From the NCBI RefSeq assembly GCF_017114865.1, contig NZ_JADEYH010000004.1, positions 186,001 to 250,000 of the forward strand: DNA of 64,000 nucleotides, read 5' to 3'. Below the pieces are notes generated by a model that saw only the letters and a list, made by a program, of their open reading frames with translations, was not told where the DNA came from and searched no databases. The stretch is from Streptomyces verrucosisporus. Its GTDB lineage: Bacteria > Actinomycetota > Actinomycetes > Streptomycetales > Streptomycetaceae. How positions within the stretch are numbered: position 1 is the stretch's first letter; the number at the start of each line of letters is the position of its first letter. Below, piece by piece: positions 54,494 to 63,302 of the stretch. A program made the translations under genes and the position numbers.

Positions 54494-55762
54494 TCACCGC
54501 GGGTTGAACAGCTCCCGCCGCGCCGCGTCCAGCGCCGTCACCAGGCCGCCGCCGAGCACAGGGCTTCCCTCGACCGTGCCGCACAGCACCTCGGTGGCCA
54601 GCGGGGACATCCCGGCCAGCCGGCCGGCCACCCGTTCCGCAAGGGGCTGTCCCCCGGCCCGCCCCACCTCCCCGCCGAGCACCACGCAGCCGGGGTCGAG
54701 AACCGATGCGACGGCGGCGGCGCCCACGGCGATCCGTTCGGCCAGCGCGTCCAGGAACGCCTCGGCGCCGGCTCCCGCCCCGCCGGCCACCGCGGCGCGG
54801 ACCACCGCCTCCGCGGCGCGGACGCCGTCCCCGGTGGCGTGCCGCGGCGGTCGCAGGCCGTGCCCGCGCGCCAGCGCGCACACCGCCGCGGCACCGGCCA
54901 GGGAGTGGAAGCCGCCGTCGCAGACCGTCGCCGACGGCGGTCCGGCGGTGCCGGGCACCGGCAGGAAACCGACCTCGCCGGTACCACCGGAGGCGCCGCG
55001 GCGCAGTGCGCCGTCCAGGATCACGGCGGCTCCCACCCCGTGCCCCAGCCAGAGCAGGACGAAGGTGTCGCGGCCGCGCGCCGCGCCGAGGCGGTGCTCG
55101 GCGATGCCCGCGAGGTTCACCTCGTTCTCCAGTACCACCGTCACGCCCAGCCGTTCGCGGATCGCGGCCGGGACGCGGGCGTGCCAGGCCGGCAGCGTGG
55201 TGCTGCGGCCGAGGGCTCCGGTGGCCGGGTCGATCATGCCGGGGGCACCGACGGTGACGGTGTGCAGCGCGGCGACGCCCGCCTCACGCAGCGCCTGCCG
55301 CAGGGCGGTCGCCGTCCGCTCCGCGGGGTCGCCCCCGCCGCCTCCGCCGTCCGCACCGTCTCCGCCGTCCGCGACGGGCAGTTCCGCGCCGCCCGCCGCG
55401 CCGCCCGCGAGGTCGGCCAGGGCGAAGGAGACGCCTGTGGTGCGGACGTCGACGGCCGCGACGTGGGCGCGTTCGGCGACGAGGCCGTACAGCCGGGCGT
55501 TGGGCCCGCGGCGGCTCCCTCCCGCCTCGCCGGCGTCCCGGACCAGCCCGTCCTCGGCCAGGCGCCGCAGCAGGTCGGCGACGCTGGGGCGGGACAGCCC
55601 GGTCAGCTCCTTGAGCCGGCCGGCCGTCAGGGGGCCGTGCTCCACCAGCAGTTCCAGCGCGATCCGGTCGTTGATGGCGCGGGCCGTGCGGGGCGAGGCG
55701 GTACGCGCGGGACGGACCGGAGGGGTGGGGGCGCCGGGCTCGGGCCGTGGGGGCGTGGTCAT
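54494..55762 (-). CDS. ROK-family transcriptional regulator
   Basis: A 422-residue regulator with an N-terminal winged helix (GPLTAGRLKELTGLSRPSVADLLRRLAEDGLV, about 40-80) and a ROK kinase-like domain (DVRTTGVSFALADLAGG; VTVGAPGMIDPATG; VVLENEVNLAGIAEHRLG; GHGVGAAVILDG). The usual ROK zinc motif (CxCGxxGC) is missing; only ATVCDGG remains, so it is likely a sugar- or amino-sugar-type sensor without kinase structure of the canonical kind. ATG 55762 has GAGGA upstream; an ATG at 55792, next to the operator, is possible. It faces an exporter across a palindrome. Confidence 0.88.
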   Translation of the reverse strand: MTTPPRPEPGAPTPPVRPARTASPRTARAINDRIALELLVEHGPLTAGRLKELTGLSRPSVADLLRRLAEDGLVRDAGEAGGSRRGPNARLYGLVAERAHVAAVDVRTTGVSFALADLAGGAAGGAELPVADGGDGADGGGGGGDPAERTATALRQALREAGVAALHTVTVGAPGMIDPATGALGRSTTLPAWHARVPAAIRERLGVTVVLENEVNLAGIAEHRLGAARGRDTFVLLWLGHGVGAAVILDGALRRGASGGTGEVGFLPVPGTAGPPSATVCDGGFHSLAGAAAVCALARGHGLRPPRHATGDGVRAAEAVVRAAVAGGAGAGAEAFLDALAERIAVGAAAVASVLDPGCVVLGGEVGRAGGQPLAERVAGRLAGMSPLATEVLCGTVEGSPVLGGGLVTALDAARRELFNPR

Positions 55763-55792
55763 GCGGGAATCCTCGCAGATTTTCTTTTTCAT

Positions 55793-55809
55793 TCAGGAAG
55801 CCTTCCTGA
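55793..55809. promoter_or_regulatory. Operator palindrome between ROK regulator and exporter
   Basis: TCAGGAAGCCTTCCTGA, a perfect 8-bp inverted repeat around a central C, 12 bp before the exporter ATG and between divergent starts. A binding site for the ROK protein is likely, giving autoregulation and exporter control. Confidence 0.65.
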
Positions 55810-55821
55810 TAGTTTGCGCGC

Positions 55822-57015
55822 ATGCCCTCCTCACCCATCGGCCGGGCCCGGCGCTCGGTCGCCCTGGTCTTCGCCCTGCACGGCGCGGTCTCCGGCGGTT
55901 TCACCACCCGCATCCCCTGGCTCCGGGATCAGCTCGACCTGAGCAACGGCCAGTTGGGCCTCGCCCTGGCCTTCCCCGCGATCGGCGCCTCGCTCGCCAT
56001 GCCGCTGGCCGGGCGCGTCGTGCACCGCCACGGCGGACGGGCGGCCGTACGCGTCCTGCTCGCCCTGTGGTGCGCCTGTCTCGCCCTGCCCGCCCTCTCG
56101 CCCCACCTGGCCGTGCTCTGCGCCGCGTTCCTCCTCCTGGGCGCCACCGCCGGGATGGCGGATGTGGCCATGAACGCCCAGGGGGTGGAGGTGGAACAGC
56201 GCCACGGCCGCTCGATCATGTCCGGGCTGCACGGCATGTGGAGCGTGGGCGCACTGCTGGGATCGGCGGCCGGCGTGGGCGCCGTCCACCTCGGTCTGGA
56301 CGCCCGGATCCACCTCGCGCTGGCCGCCGCCGTCCTGGTCGCGGCCGTTCCGGCCGCCTGCCGCGGTCTGCTGGACGTACGCCCCTCGCCGGGGCAGGAG
56401 GCGCCGCCGCGCTTCGCGCTGCCGCCGCGTTCGGCCCTGCTGATCGGTGCGGTGGGCATGTGCGCGGTGCTCGCCGAGGGCGCCTCGATGGACTGGTCCG
56501 GTGTCTACCTCCGGGACGTCACCGGCGCTTCGGCGACGGTCGCGGCCGCGAGCTACACCGCGTTCGCCTGCACCATGGCCGCCGCCCGCCTGGCCGGCGA
56601 CGCCGCCGTGCACCGTCTCGGCCCGGTGCGCACGGTGCGGATCAGCGGCGTCCTGGCCACCGCGGGCGGCGCGCTGGTGGTGACCGCGCCCGGACCGGTG
56701 GCGGGCGTCGCCGGGTTCGCCCTGCTGGGCGTCGGGATCGCCGTGGTGGTGCCGCTGGCCTTCGCCGCGGCCGGGCACAGCGGTCCGGCTCCCGGGCAGG
56801 CCATCGCCGGCGTCGCCACCATCACCTACACCACCGGGCTGGCCGCACCGACCGTCATCGGTCTCCTGGCCGAACTGGTCTCGCTGCGGGCGTCCTTCGC
56901 CCTGGTCACCGCCGCGACCGCCGTCCTCGTCCTGGCCGCCGGGGTGCTGGGCGCCCCGCGCCGGGGCGGCGTCGTCGCCCGGGCCGCCGGGGAGGCGCGG
57001 GCGGAACTGCGCTGA
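55822..57015 (+). CDS. MFS transporter
   Basis: A 397-residue major-facilitator protein with about 12 helices. The loop 2-3 motif is GRVVHRHGGRAAV, and helices include LVFALHGAVSGGFTTRIPWL, AVLCAAFLLLGATAGMADVAMNAQGVEVE, LLIGAVGMCAVLAEGASMDWSGVYL and GQAIAGVATITYTTGLAAPTVIGLL. The DVAMNAQGVEVE pattern marks the YbjJ/fucose-like MFS group; substrate unknown, possibly a sugar given the ROK neighbour. The start lies 12 bp past the operator with no good ribosome site, so leaderless translation is possible. Confidence 0.88.
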   Translation: MPSSPIGRARRSVALVFALHGAVSGGFTTRIPWLRDQLDLSNGQLGLALAFPAIGASLAMPLAGRVVHRHGGRAAVRVLLALWCACLALPALSPHLAVLCAAFLLLGATAGMADVAMNAQGVEVEQRHGRSIMSGLHGMWSVGALLGSAAGVGAVHLGLDARIHLALAAAVLVAAVPAACRGLLDVRPSPGQEAPPRFALPPRSALLIGAVGMCAVLAEGASMDWSGVYLRDVTGASATVAAASYTAFACTMAAARLAGDAAVHRLGPVRTVRISGVLATAGGALVVTAPGPVAGVAGFALLGVGIAVVVPLAFAAAGHSGPAPGQAIAGVATITYTTGLAAPTVIGLLAELVSLRASFALVTAATAVLVLAAGVLGAPRRGGVVARAAGEARAELR

Positions 57016-57110
57016 GGTCGGGCGGGGACGGGCCGGGAGCGGGGGCGACGTTCCCGGCCGGAGGGGCCACCCGGCTGGCATGGCGGGTCGTTCCCGCCGC
57101 ACACCGCCGA

Positions 57111-57139
57111 CTGACATCGTCAAAGGCGCCCCGTACCAT
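57111..57139 (+). promoter_or_regulatory. Probable promoter of the uracil/xanthine permease
   Basis: CTGACA (57111-57116), 17-bp spacer and TACCAT (57134-57139), about 95 bp before the start codon. Confidence 0.45.
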
Positions 57140-57234
57140 GTGGGCCGATCGATTCCGGTCACCCCCGATCACACCCCGGCGCGCTCCGAAGCGCGCCGGA
57201 ACGCACCACCGCGCGAGCACGAAACGGAGCACCC

Positions 57235-58653
57235 ATGGGCCTCGGTCTGCGCTGGACCCTGCACGGCGACGGTCGCACACCGGCGCCCGGAGCCGTCGTA
57301 CGGCCCGACGAACGGCTGTCGTGGCCGCGGACGGCCGGGCTGGGGGTACAGCACGTGGTCGCCATGTTCGGCGCCACCTTCGTCGCCCCGGTCCTGATGG
57401 GCCTGGACCCGAACCTGGCCATCATGATGTCGGGCGTCGCCACCATGGTGTTCCTGCTCATGACCCGTGGCCGGGTGCCGAGCTATCTGGGCTCCAGCCT
57501 CTCCTTCGTCGGCGTCGCCGCGGCGATCCGGGCGTCGGGCGGCGACAGCGGGACGATCACCGGGGCGCTGCTGGTGGTCGGCGTGGTGCTGCTGCTGGCC
57601 GGCCTGGTGGTGCAAAGGTTCGGCGCGCGGGTCATCCACGCCGTGATGCCGCCCGTGGTCACCGGCGCGGTCGTGATGCTGATCGGCTTCAACCTGGCGC
57701 CGGTGACGGCCTCCACGTACTGGCCGCAGGACCAGTGGACGGCGCTGCTGACCATGCTCTTCACCGGGCTCGCGGTGGTGGCGCTGCGCGGTTTCTGGTC
57801 CCGTGTGGCGATCTTCCTCGGGCTGGTCTTCGGCTACGTCGTCTCCTGGATCATGGACCTGGTCTTCGGGAAGATCCACTCCCCGGCGGGCGGCGGGGAG
57901 GCCGTCGACCACTGGCGGCTGGACCTCTCGGGCGTCTCCGAGGCCGACTGGATCGGGCTGCCCTCCCTCCACGCCCCCGAGTTCCAGTGGTCGGCGATCC
58001 TGGTGGCGCTGCCGGTGGTGATCGCGCTGATCGCGGAGAACGCGGGCCATGTGAAGGCCGTGGGCGAGATGACCGGCGACCCGCTCGACGACAAGCTGGG
58101 CACCGCGATCGGCGCCGACGGCGCGGCCACGGTGCTGTCCACGGCGGTCGGCGGCCCGGCCACCACCACGTACTCCGAGAACATCGGGGTGATGGCCGCC
58201 ACCCGCGTCTACTCCACCGCCGCTTACTGGGCCGCCGCCTGCTTCGCCGTGCTGTTCGGGCTCTGCCCGAAGTTCGGCGCGGTGATCGCCGCGATCCCCG
58301 GCGGCGTGCTCGGCGGGATCACCGTGATCCTCTACGGCATGATCGGCCTGCTCGGCGCGCAGATCTGGCTCGCGGGCCGGGTGGACCTGCGCAACCCGCT
58401 GAACCTGGTGCCGGTCTCGGCGGGCGTCATCATCGGCGTCGGTGGCGTCAGCCTGGAGATCACCGACAGTTTCGAGCTCAACGGCATCGCGCTGGGCACC
58501 ATCGTCGTCCTCACCGGCTACCACGTGCTGCGGGCGCTGGCCCCGGCGCACATGCGCGCCCAGGAGCCGCTGCTGGACGAGGGCACCTCCTCCTACGACA
58601 CCGGCGCCGGCGGCGCGGAGGGCGCGAACGGCACCGGTCTCGGCGGGCGGTAG
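57235..58653 (+). CDS. Uracil-xanthine permease (NAT/NCS2 family)
   Basis: A 472-residue proton-coupled nucleobase transporter with about 14 helices. LGVQHVVAMFGATFVAPVLMGLDP is the family start; the signature region is ALPVVIALIAENAGHVKAVGEMTG followed by GTAIGADGAATVLSTAVGGPATTTYSENIGVMAATRV. The set QHVVAM/GPxTTTYSEN is closest to UraA-like uracil carriers. The ATG is preceded by CACGAAACGGAGCAC. It has a strong terminator downstream and a candidate promoter of its own. Confidence 0.92.
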   Translation: MGLGLRWTLHGDGRTPAPGAVVRPDERLSWPRTAGLGVQHVVAMFGATFVAPVLMGLDPNLAIMMSGVATMVFLLMTRGRVPSYLGSSLSFVGVAAAIRASGGDSGTITGALLVVGVVLLLAGLVVQRFGARVIHAVMPPVVTGAVVMLIGFNLAPVTASTYWPQDQWTALLTMLFTGLAVVALRGFWSRVAIFLGLVFGYVVSWIMDLVFGKIHSPAGGGEAVDHWRLDLSGVSEADWIGLPSLHAPEFQWSAILVALPVVIALIAENAGHVKAVGEMTGDPLDDKLGTAIGADGAATVLSTAVGGPATTTYSENIGVMAATRVYSTAAYWAAACFAVLFGLCPKFGAVIAAIPGGVLGGITVILYGMIGLLGAQIWLAGRVDLRNPLNLVPVSAGVIIGVGGVSLEITDSFELNGIALGTIVVLTGYHVLRALAPAHMRAQEPLLDEGTSSYDTGAGGAEGANGTGLGGR

Positions 58654-58657
58654 GCGC

Positions 58658-58735
58658 CCCCGAACGGACGGTCGCCCCCTGCCGCCCGCCGACCGCCGCT
58701 CCCCCCGCGGGCAGTGGTCCGCCGTCCGTTCGGGG
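58658..58735 (+). terminator. Long-loop terminator after the permease
   Basis: CCCCGAACGGACGG (58658-58671) and its complement (58722-58735), a 14-bp stem with a 50-nt loop, five bases past the stop. Confidence 0.65.
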
Positions 58736-58802
58736 GTCGCCCGATCCGGCGGACTTCCCGCTCTCCCCCCTGCGTCCGGCCCCTTTCTGCCACGCTGAGC
58801 GC

Positions 58803-59645
58803 ATGACGATGACGCAGTCCGGGTCCGCCGCGGGCAGGACCGACGAGGCGGGCGGGGCGGAGGGGATGGACGGAGTGATCGCGCGGATGCGCTCGCTCCA
58901 GGAGGAACTGCCGCCGCACGACGGGGTGGCGGCCTTCAACCGGGTCTATCTGTCCGTGACGCTGGCGGTGCGCCACAGCCTCGTCGACGGTCTCCTGCCC
59001 CGCCCCCGCTCCGCGGCGACCCTGGCGGCGGTCTTCGCCGGCCGCTATCCGGCCGCCGTCGACCTGGCCGCCGCCGGGGAGCCCGTCCCCGCCTGCTGGC
59101 GCCCGCTGTTCCGGGCGCGCCACCACACGGGCCTGCACCCGGCGCAGTTCGCGCTGGCGGGGGTCAACGCGCACATCGGGTACGACCTGGCGCTGGCCGT
59201 GGTGGACACCGCCCGGGCGCACGGGTGCGAACCTTCCGCGCTCCAGGGCGCGTTCGACCGGATCGGGGACGTCCTGGTGGAGCTGGAGGAGCGGATTCGC
59301 GAGGATCTGGCGCCCGGTCCCGGCCCGCTGGACGTCGCCGACCCGCTCACCCATCTGATCGCCGGCTGGAACATGGAGCGGGCCAGGGAATCGGCCTGGT
59401 CGGCGGCGCGGATGCTGTGGAGCATGCGGCGACTGCCGGATCTGGCCGAGGAGTTCACCCGCCGGCTGGACACCGGAGCGGGCCTGGTGGGCCGCTTCCT
59501 GCTCACCCCGCTGGAGCGCCGCCCGGACGCCCGGCGGGAGATGTCCCTCCAGGCGTCCGGGTGCGCCTCCCGGCCGTCCCGGTCCGCGCAGGCCTCCCGG
59601 CCCGCTCAGTCCTCGGGGAGTTCGACCGGGGCGATCTCGTCGTAG
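58803..59645 (+). CDS. DUF5995 family protein
   Basis: A 280-residue protein matching DUF5995: GVIARMRSLQEELPPHDGVAAFNRVYLSVTLAV, FAGRYPAAVDLAA, RPLFRARHHTGLHPAQFALAGVNAHIGYDLALAVV and AGWNMERARESAWSAARMLW. The pattern H-PxQFALAGxNAHI-D-L is conserved, suggesting a helical metal- or lipid-related enzyme, but no function is known. It converges with the davB gene and overlaps its 3' end by 40 bp; the last 30 residues are low-complexity. Confidence 0.83.
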   Translation: MTMTQSGSAAGRTDEAGGAEGMDGVIARMRSLQEELPPHDGVAAFNRVYLSVTLAVRHSLVDGLLPRPRSAATLAAVFAGRYPAAVDLAAAGEPVPACWRPLFRARHHTGLHPAQFALAGVNAHIGYDLALAVVDTARAHGCEPSALQGAFDRIGDVLVELEERIREDLAPGPGPLDVADPLTHLIAGWNMERARESAWSAARMLWSMRRLPDLAEEFTRRLDTGAGLVGRFLLTPLERRPDARREMSLQASGCASRPSRSAQASRPAQSSGSSTGAISS

Positions 59646-61312
59646 ACGTCGCCCGGCCCGGGGTTGGCGGGGTCGGTGGAGCCGCCGAGGTGGTGCATCA
59701 CGCCCCACACCGCGTTGAGGGCGGTCTGAACCGCGCCCTCGGCCCAGCCGGCCGTCCAGGAGATGTCGTCGCCGGCGAGGAAGACGCCCCGCTTGTCCTC
59801 GGGCAGCCGGTCCTGCGCGAAGTGGGTGAACAGCCTGCGCTGGTAGCGGTAGTGGCCCGGCAGGTTGGCCTTGAAGGCCCCCATGAAGTACGGCTCGTTC
59901 TCCCAGGAGACGGTGACCGGGTTGCCGGTGATGTGCTTGCGGACGTCGACGTCCGGATAGATCTCGCGCAGGGACTTGAGCATGACCTCCAGCCGTTCCC
60001 GGGGGCTGAGCGGCAGCCACTTCAGGGAGTCGTCGCACCAGGTGTACGACAGGCACATCACGGCCGGCCGGTCCGGGCCGTCGTCCAGCAGGTAGGTGCC
60101 CCGCGTCATGCGGTCGGTGAGCGTCATGCTCATCACGTCCCGGCCGGTGCGCTCGTCCTTGTCCAGCCAGAACGGGCGGTCCACCGGCACGAACAGCTTG
60201 GAGGACTCCATGTAGTGGGTCCGCTCGATCGCCGTCCAGTGGTCGATGGGGAACAGGTCGTCGTCACAGTCGATCTTCGACAGCAGCATCCACGACTGGG
60301 CGGTGAAGACCGCCGCCCGGTAGGTGCGCACGTCGCCGGTGGCGTCGGTGACGGTGATGCGGTTGCCCGCGGTGCGGTGCAGCCGGGTCACTGCCGGACG
60401 CGGGTCGCCGCCGTGCAGGGACTTCAGCGAGGTGCCCGCCGGCCAGTGCACCAGCTTGGCCGGCTCGCGCTCCCACAGCCGCAGCGGGAGCTGCTGGCTG
60501 CCGCCGACGATGCCGCGGTGGTCGTCGTCGGCGCCTGTGTAGACGACCCGCAGGATCTCCAGGATGGAGTTGGGGAAGTCGGTGTCCCAGCCGCCGGTGC
60601 CGAAACCGACCTGGCCGAAGATCTCCCGGTGGCGGAAGGAGGAGAACGCCGGGGAGTCGCACAGGAAGCCGTAGAAGGTCTGGTTGTCGAGCTTCTCCAC
60701 CAGGCGTGACCAGATCTCGCGGATGCGCGGCACGTCGCGCGTCCGTATGGCCTGCTGCATGCCGGAGAAGTCGGCGCCCTCCTCCAGGCAGGCGTTCCAC
60801 GCCTCCATCACCCGGTGGTAGACCTCCGGCAGGTCGTCCAGGGTGCGGGCGTAGTGGGACTCGCCCTTGAGGTCGACGACGGTGGAGGGCGTGTCGGGCG
60901 CCAGCGGATTGGGGAACGGCTTGGTCTCCAGGCCCACCAGGTCCGCGTAGTGCCAGAAGGCGGTGGACGACGGCGGGAAGCGCATCGCGCCCATCTCGGC
61001 GGTCAGTTCGGGGTCGCAGCCGTCGAAGCGGGCCGTGCGCAGCCGCCCGCCGATCCGGTCGGCCTCGTAGACCACCGGCTTCAGGCCCATCTTCATCAGC
61101 TCGTACGCGGTGACGATCCCCGACAGTCCGCCGCCGACGACCGCGACCTCGGTGCCGTGCTCGGTGGCGGGCACCTGGCCGAGACCGGCGGGGTGGGCGA
61201 GGTAGTCGTCGTAGGCGAAGGGGAAGTCCGGGCCGAACATGGTGACGGGCGGCTCGGTCCGCGCCTGTGCGTGCTGCTCGTCGTGGACGGCGGCGGGCAC
61301 CGTGGAGGTCAT
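59606..61312 (-). CDS. davB: L-lysine 2-monooxygenase (flavin amine oxidase fold)
   Basis: A 568-residue FAD enzyme that converts lysine to 5-aminopentanamide, CO2 and water with O2, opening the aminovalerate route. The whole chain follows Pseudomonas DavB as I remember it: FGPDFPFAYDDYLAHPAGLG, the dinucleotide loop VAVVGGGLSGIVTAYELMKMGLKPVVYEA, RIGGRLRTARF, VGFGTGGWDTDFPNSILEI, GAFKANLPGHYRYQRRLF and VFLAGDDISWTAGWAEGAVQTALNAVWGVMHH. Tryptophan monooxygenase is a relative but less similar at these points. It precedes the 5-aminopentanamidase gene's product in the pathway and lies 116 bp after that gene. Confidence 0.88.
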   Translation of the reverse strand: MTSTVPAAVHDEQHAQARTEPPVTMFGPDFPFAYDDYLAHPAGLGQVPATEHGTEVAVVGGGLSGIVTAYELMKMGLKPVVYEADRIGGRLRTARFDGCDPELTAEMGAMRFPPSSTAFWHYADLVGLETKPFPNPLAPDTPSTVVDLKGESHYARTLDDLPEVYHRVMEAWNACLEEGADFSGMQQAIRTRDVPRIREIWSRLVEKLDNQTFYGFLCDSPAFSSFRHREIFGQVGFGTGGWDTDFPNSILEILRVVYTGADDDHRGIVGGSQQLPLRLWEREPAKLVHWPAGTSLKSLHGGDPRPAVTRLHRTAGNRITVTDATGDVRTYRAAVFTAQSWMLLSKIDCDDDLFPIDHWTAIERTHYMESSKLFVPVDRPFWLDKDERTGRDVMSMTLTDRMTRGTYLLDDGPDRPAVMCLSYTWCDDSLKWLPLSPRERLEVMLKSLREIYPDVDVRKHITGNPVTVSWENEPYFMGAFKANLPGHYRYQRRLFTHFAQDRLPEDKRGVFLAGDDISWTAGWAEGAVQTALNAVWGVMHHLGGSTDPANPGPGDVYDEIAPVELPED

Positions 61313-61428
61313 GGATGGTTCTCCTGGTGGTACGTGGCGGGCTGTGTCCGGGCGGTCGGCCCGGGCCGGCGGCCGGCGGCGGTGCCGGGTGGGGCGGGTC
61401 GGTACGGGGGCGGCGCGGGGCCGGCCCC

Positions 61429-62253
61429 TCAGGTGAGCGAGGCGTACAACTCGGGGCGGCGGTCGCGCAGATACGGGTTGTCCGCGCGCGACGCCCTCAG
61501 CCGCCCGGGGTCGACGTCGGCGGTGATCAGGTCCTCCCCCGCTCCCGCGCGGGCGCGGACCGTGCCGTCGGGGGCGGCAAGGCAGCTCAGTCCGGCGAAG
61601 GTGATCGCACCGCCGTCACCGTTCCCGTCCGCGCCCTCGGTGCCGCAGCGGTTGGCGTAGGCGATGTAGAGCTGGTTCTCGAAGGCGCGGGCCGGCAGAA
61701 GGGTCTCGGCGACGATCTCGTACGGCCGCATCAGCGCGGTCGGCACCAGCAGCAGCTCGGTGCCGGCCAGCGCGTGGGCGCGGACGTTCTCCGGGAACTC
61801 CACGTCGTAGCAGACCAGCATCCCGACGCGGACGCCGTCGAGGTCGGCCTGGACGACGGGGGTGTCGCCCGGGCGGAAGGCCGAGGTCTCGAAGCCGCCG
61901 TACAGATGGGTCTTGCGGTAGTCGGCCAGCCGGGCGCCGTCCGGGCCGACGAGCCCGGCGGAGTTGTACACCGCGTCGCCGTCGCGCTCGGGGTAGCCGT
62001 AGGCGACGGCGATCCCGTGCTCGGCGGCGATGCGGGAGACCGCCTCGCCGCCGGGGCCATCGGCGGGCTCGGCCAGCTCCGCCACCCGCTCCCCGATCGC
62101 GTACCCGGTCAGGTACATCTCGGAGGCGACCAGCAGCCGGGCCCCTCCCGCGGCGGCCTCGCGGGCGGCGCGGTCGAGGGCGTCCAGGCTGTCCGCGGTG
62201 GAGCCGGGGACACCGCCGGGGCCCTGGAGCAGCGCGGTGCGCAGCGGCGTCAT
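61429..62253 (-). CDS. davA: 5-aminopentanamidase, nitrilase superfamily
   Basis: A 274-residue carbon-nitrogen hydrolase that hydrolyses 5-aminopentanamide to 5-aminovalerate. The Glu-Lys-Cys triad is complete: E45 in VASEMYLTGY, K114 in YRKTHLYG and C148 in VGMLVCYDVEFPENVR. The PALMRP-type segment VPTALMRPYEIVAETLLPARAFENQLYIAYANRCG is usual for the group. Function is fixed mainly by the adjacent lysine monooxygenase; alone it would be a generic aliphatic amidase. Confidence 0.87.
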   Translation of the reverse strand: MTPLRTALLQGPGGVPGSTADSLDALDRAAREAAAGGARLLVASEMYLTGYAIGERVAELAEPADGPGGEAVSRIAAEHGIAVAYGYPERDGDAVYNSAGLVGPDGARLADYRKTHLYGGFETSAFRPGDTPVVQADLDGVRVGMLVCYDVEFPENVRAHALAGTELLLVPTALMRPYEIVAETLLPARAFENQLYIAYANRCGTEGADGNGDGGAITFAGLSCLAAPDGTVRARAGAGEDLITADVDPGRLRASRADNPYLRDRRPELYASLT

Positions 62254-62477
62254 GGGACCTCTTCGCGTTCACGTCGGACAGCCGTACCGGGCGTGCCGGG
62301 GTACGGCTGCGGGATCTGGGGACGCCTCGACGGTACGGTCCGCCCGCTTCGCCCCACAAGCCGCACCTGTTGCGCACCCGGCATCGATCCGTTGCGTCTT
62401 GGGGCCGTGGTGCGCCGATTCGTTGCGTGCCCGGGTCGCGCACCCGGGTGTGCGCCCGGCCGCGCGTGCGCGGTGCC

Positions 62478-62933
62478 TCAGGCCGGCGACCCGGAACCGT
62501 AGCGCCGCAGCAGCGGGGAGAGGACGAGCACCGACCGGGTGCGCTCGACGAACGGCTCCCCCGCGATCCGCTCCAGCACCCGCTCGAAGTGCCTCATGTC
62601 GGAGGCGAAGACCTGGACGACGGCGTCCGCGTCGCCGGTCACGGTGGAGGCGGAGGCCACCTCCGGATAGCGCGCCAGCCCTCGGCGGATGTCCTCGGGC
62701 GAGGTCTTGTGGCGGCAGTACATCTCGACGAAGCCCTCGGTCTCCCAGCCGAGCACCGCCGGGTCCACCCGTACGGTGAAGCCGGTGATGGCGCCCTGCT
62801 CGCGCAGCCGGTCCACCCGGCGTTTGACGGCGGGGGCCGACAGCCCCACCTCGGCGCCGATGTCGGCGTAGGAGCGCCGGGCGTCCTCGGCGAGGGCGCG
62901 GACGATGCGTTCGTCGAGCTCGTTCAGTCGCAC
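62478..62933 (-). CDS. Lrp/AsnC-family regulator
   Basis: A 151-residue Lrp-type regulator: winged helix LNELDERIVRALAEDARRSYADIGAEVGLSAPAVKRRVDRLREQGAI, then a RAM ligand domain (GWETEGFVEMYCRHKTSPEDIRRGLARYPEVASASTVTGDADAVVQVFASD). Such proteins sense amino acids, and lysine is likely here as the gene stands upstream of davA-davB on the same strand. GTG start; the upstream ribosome site is weak. Confidence 0.87.
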   Translation of the reverse strand: MRLNELDERIVRALAEDARRSYADIGAEVGLSAPAVKRRVDRLREQGAITGFTVRVDPAVLGWETEGFVEMYCRHKTSPEDIRRGLARYPEVASASTVTGDADAVVQVFASDMRHFERVLERIAGEPFVERTRSVLVLSPLLRRYGSGSPA

Positions 62934-63302
62934 TGCGGGTGGGCCACTTCTGTCGTGCGGGCGGTACTCGGGGCACCGCGGTGATCGCGTCGCCCCGGCA
63001 GCGAAGTACAGCACACCGGGCCGGCGGGGCGTTTCTCCGGCGGTCCCGGGCCGCGGCGCGGGCGGCCGGGGAATCCTCACCGAGGCACCGCACGGCGGCG
63101 CCACGGCCCGGGAGGGCACATATCCGGTTTTCCGGGCGCCCCTTTCCGGCCGCACCCCCGCGAAGCGGGCGTCCCCGTGCCGCCGCCGGCGGCACGGCGG
63201 CCTCGTCCCGGCCCCCCTTCAGCGCAGCTCTCACTGGCGACCGGAAGACGCGCTTCTATACGGTGTGGCCCGACAGGCCGAGCCGGACGCGGGGGAGAGA
63301 AC
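62934..63302. other. 369-bp divergent region before the ESX-like pair
   Basis: Holds a 10-bp inverted repeat CCGTGCCGCC/GGCGGCACGG (63175-63197) and a possible forward promoter, TGGCGA (63235-63240), 18 bp, TACGGT (63259-63264). No gene seen. Confidence 0.4.

Noticed and set aside
54402..59645. A 1747-codon forward open frame
   Set aside because: Runs antisense or out of frame through ROK, MFS and permease genes; only its last 281 codons (58803-59645, DUF5995) are real.
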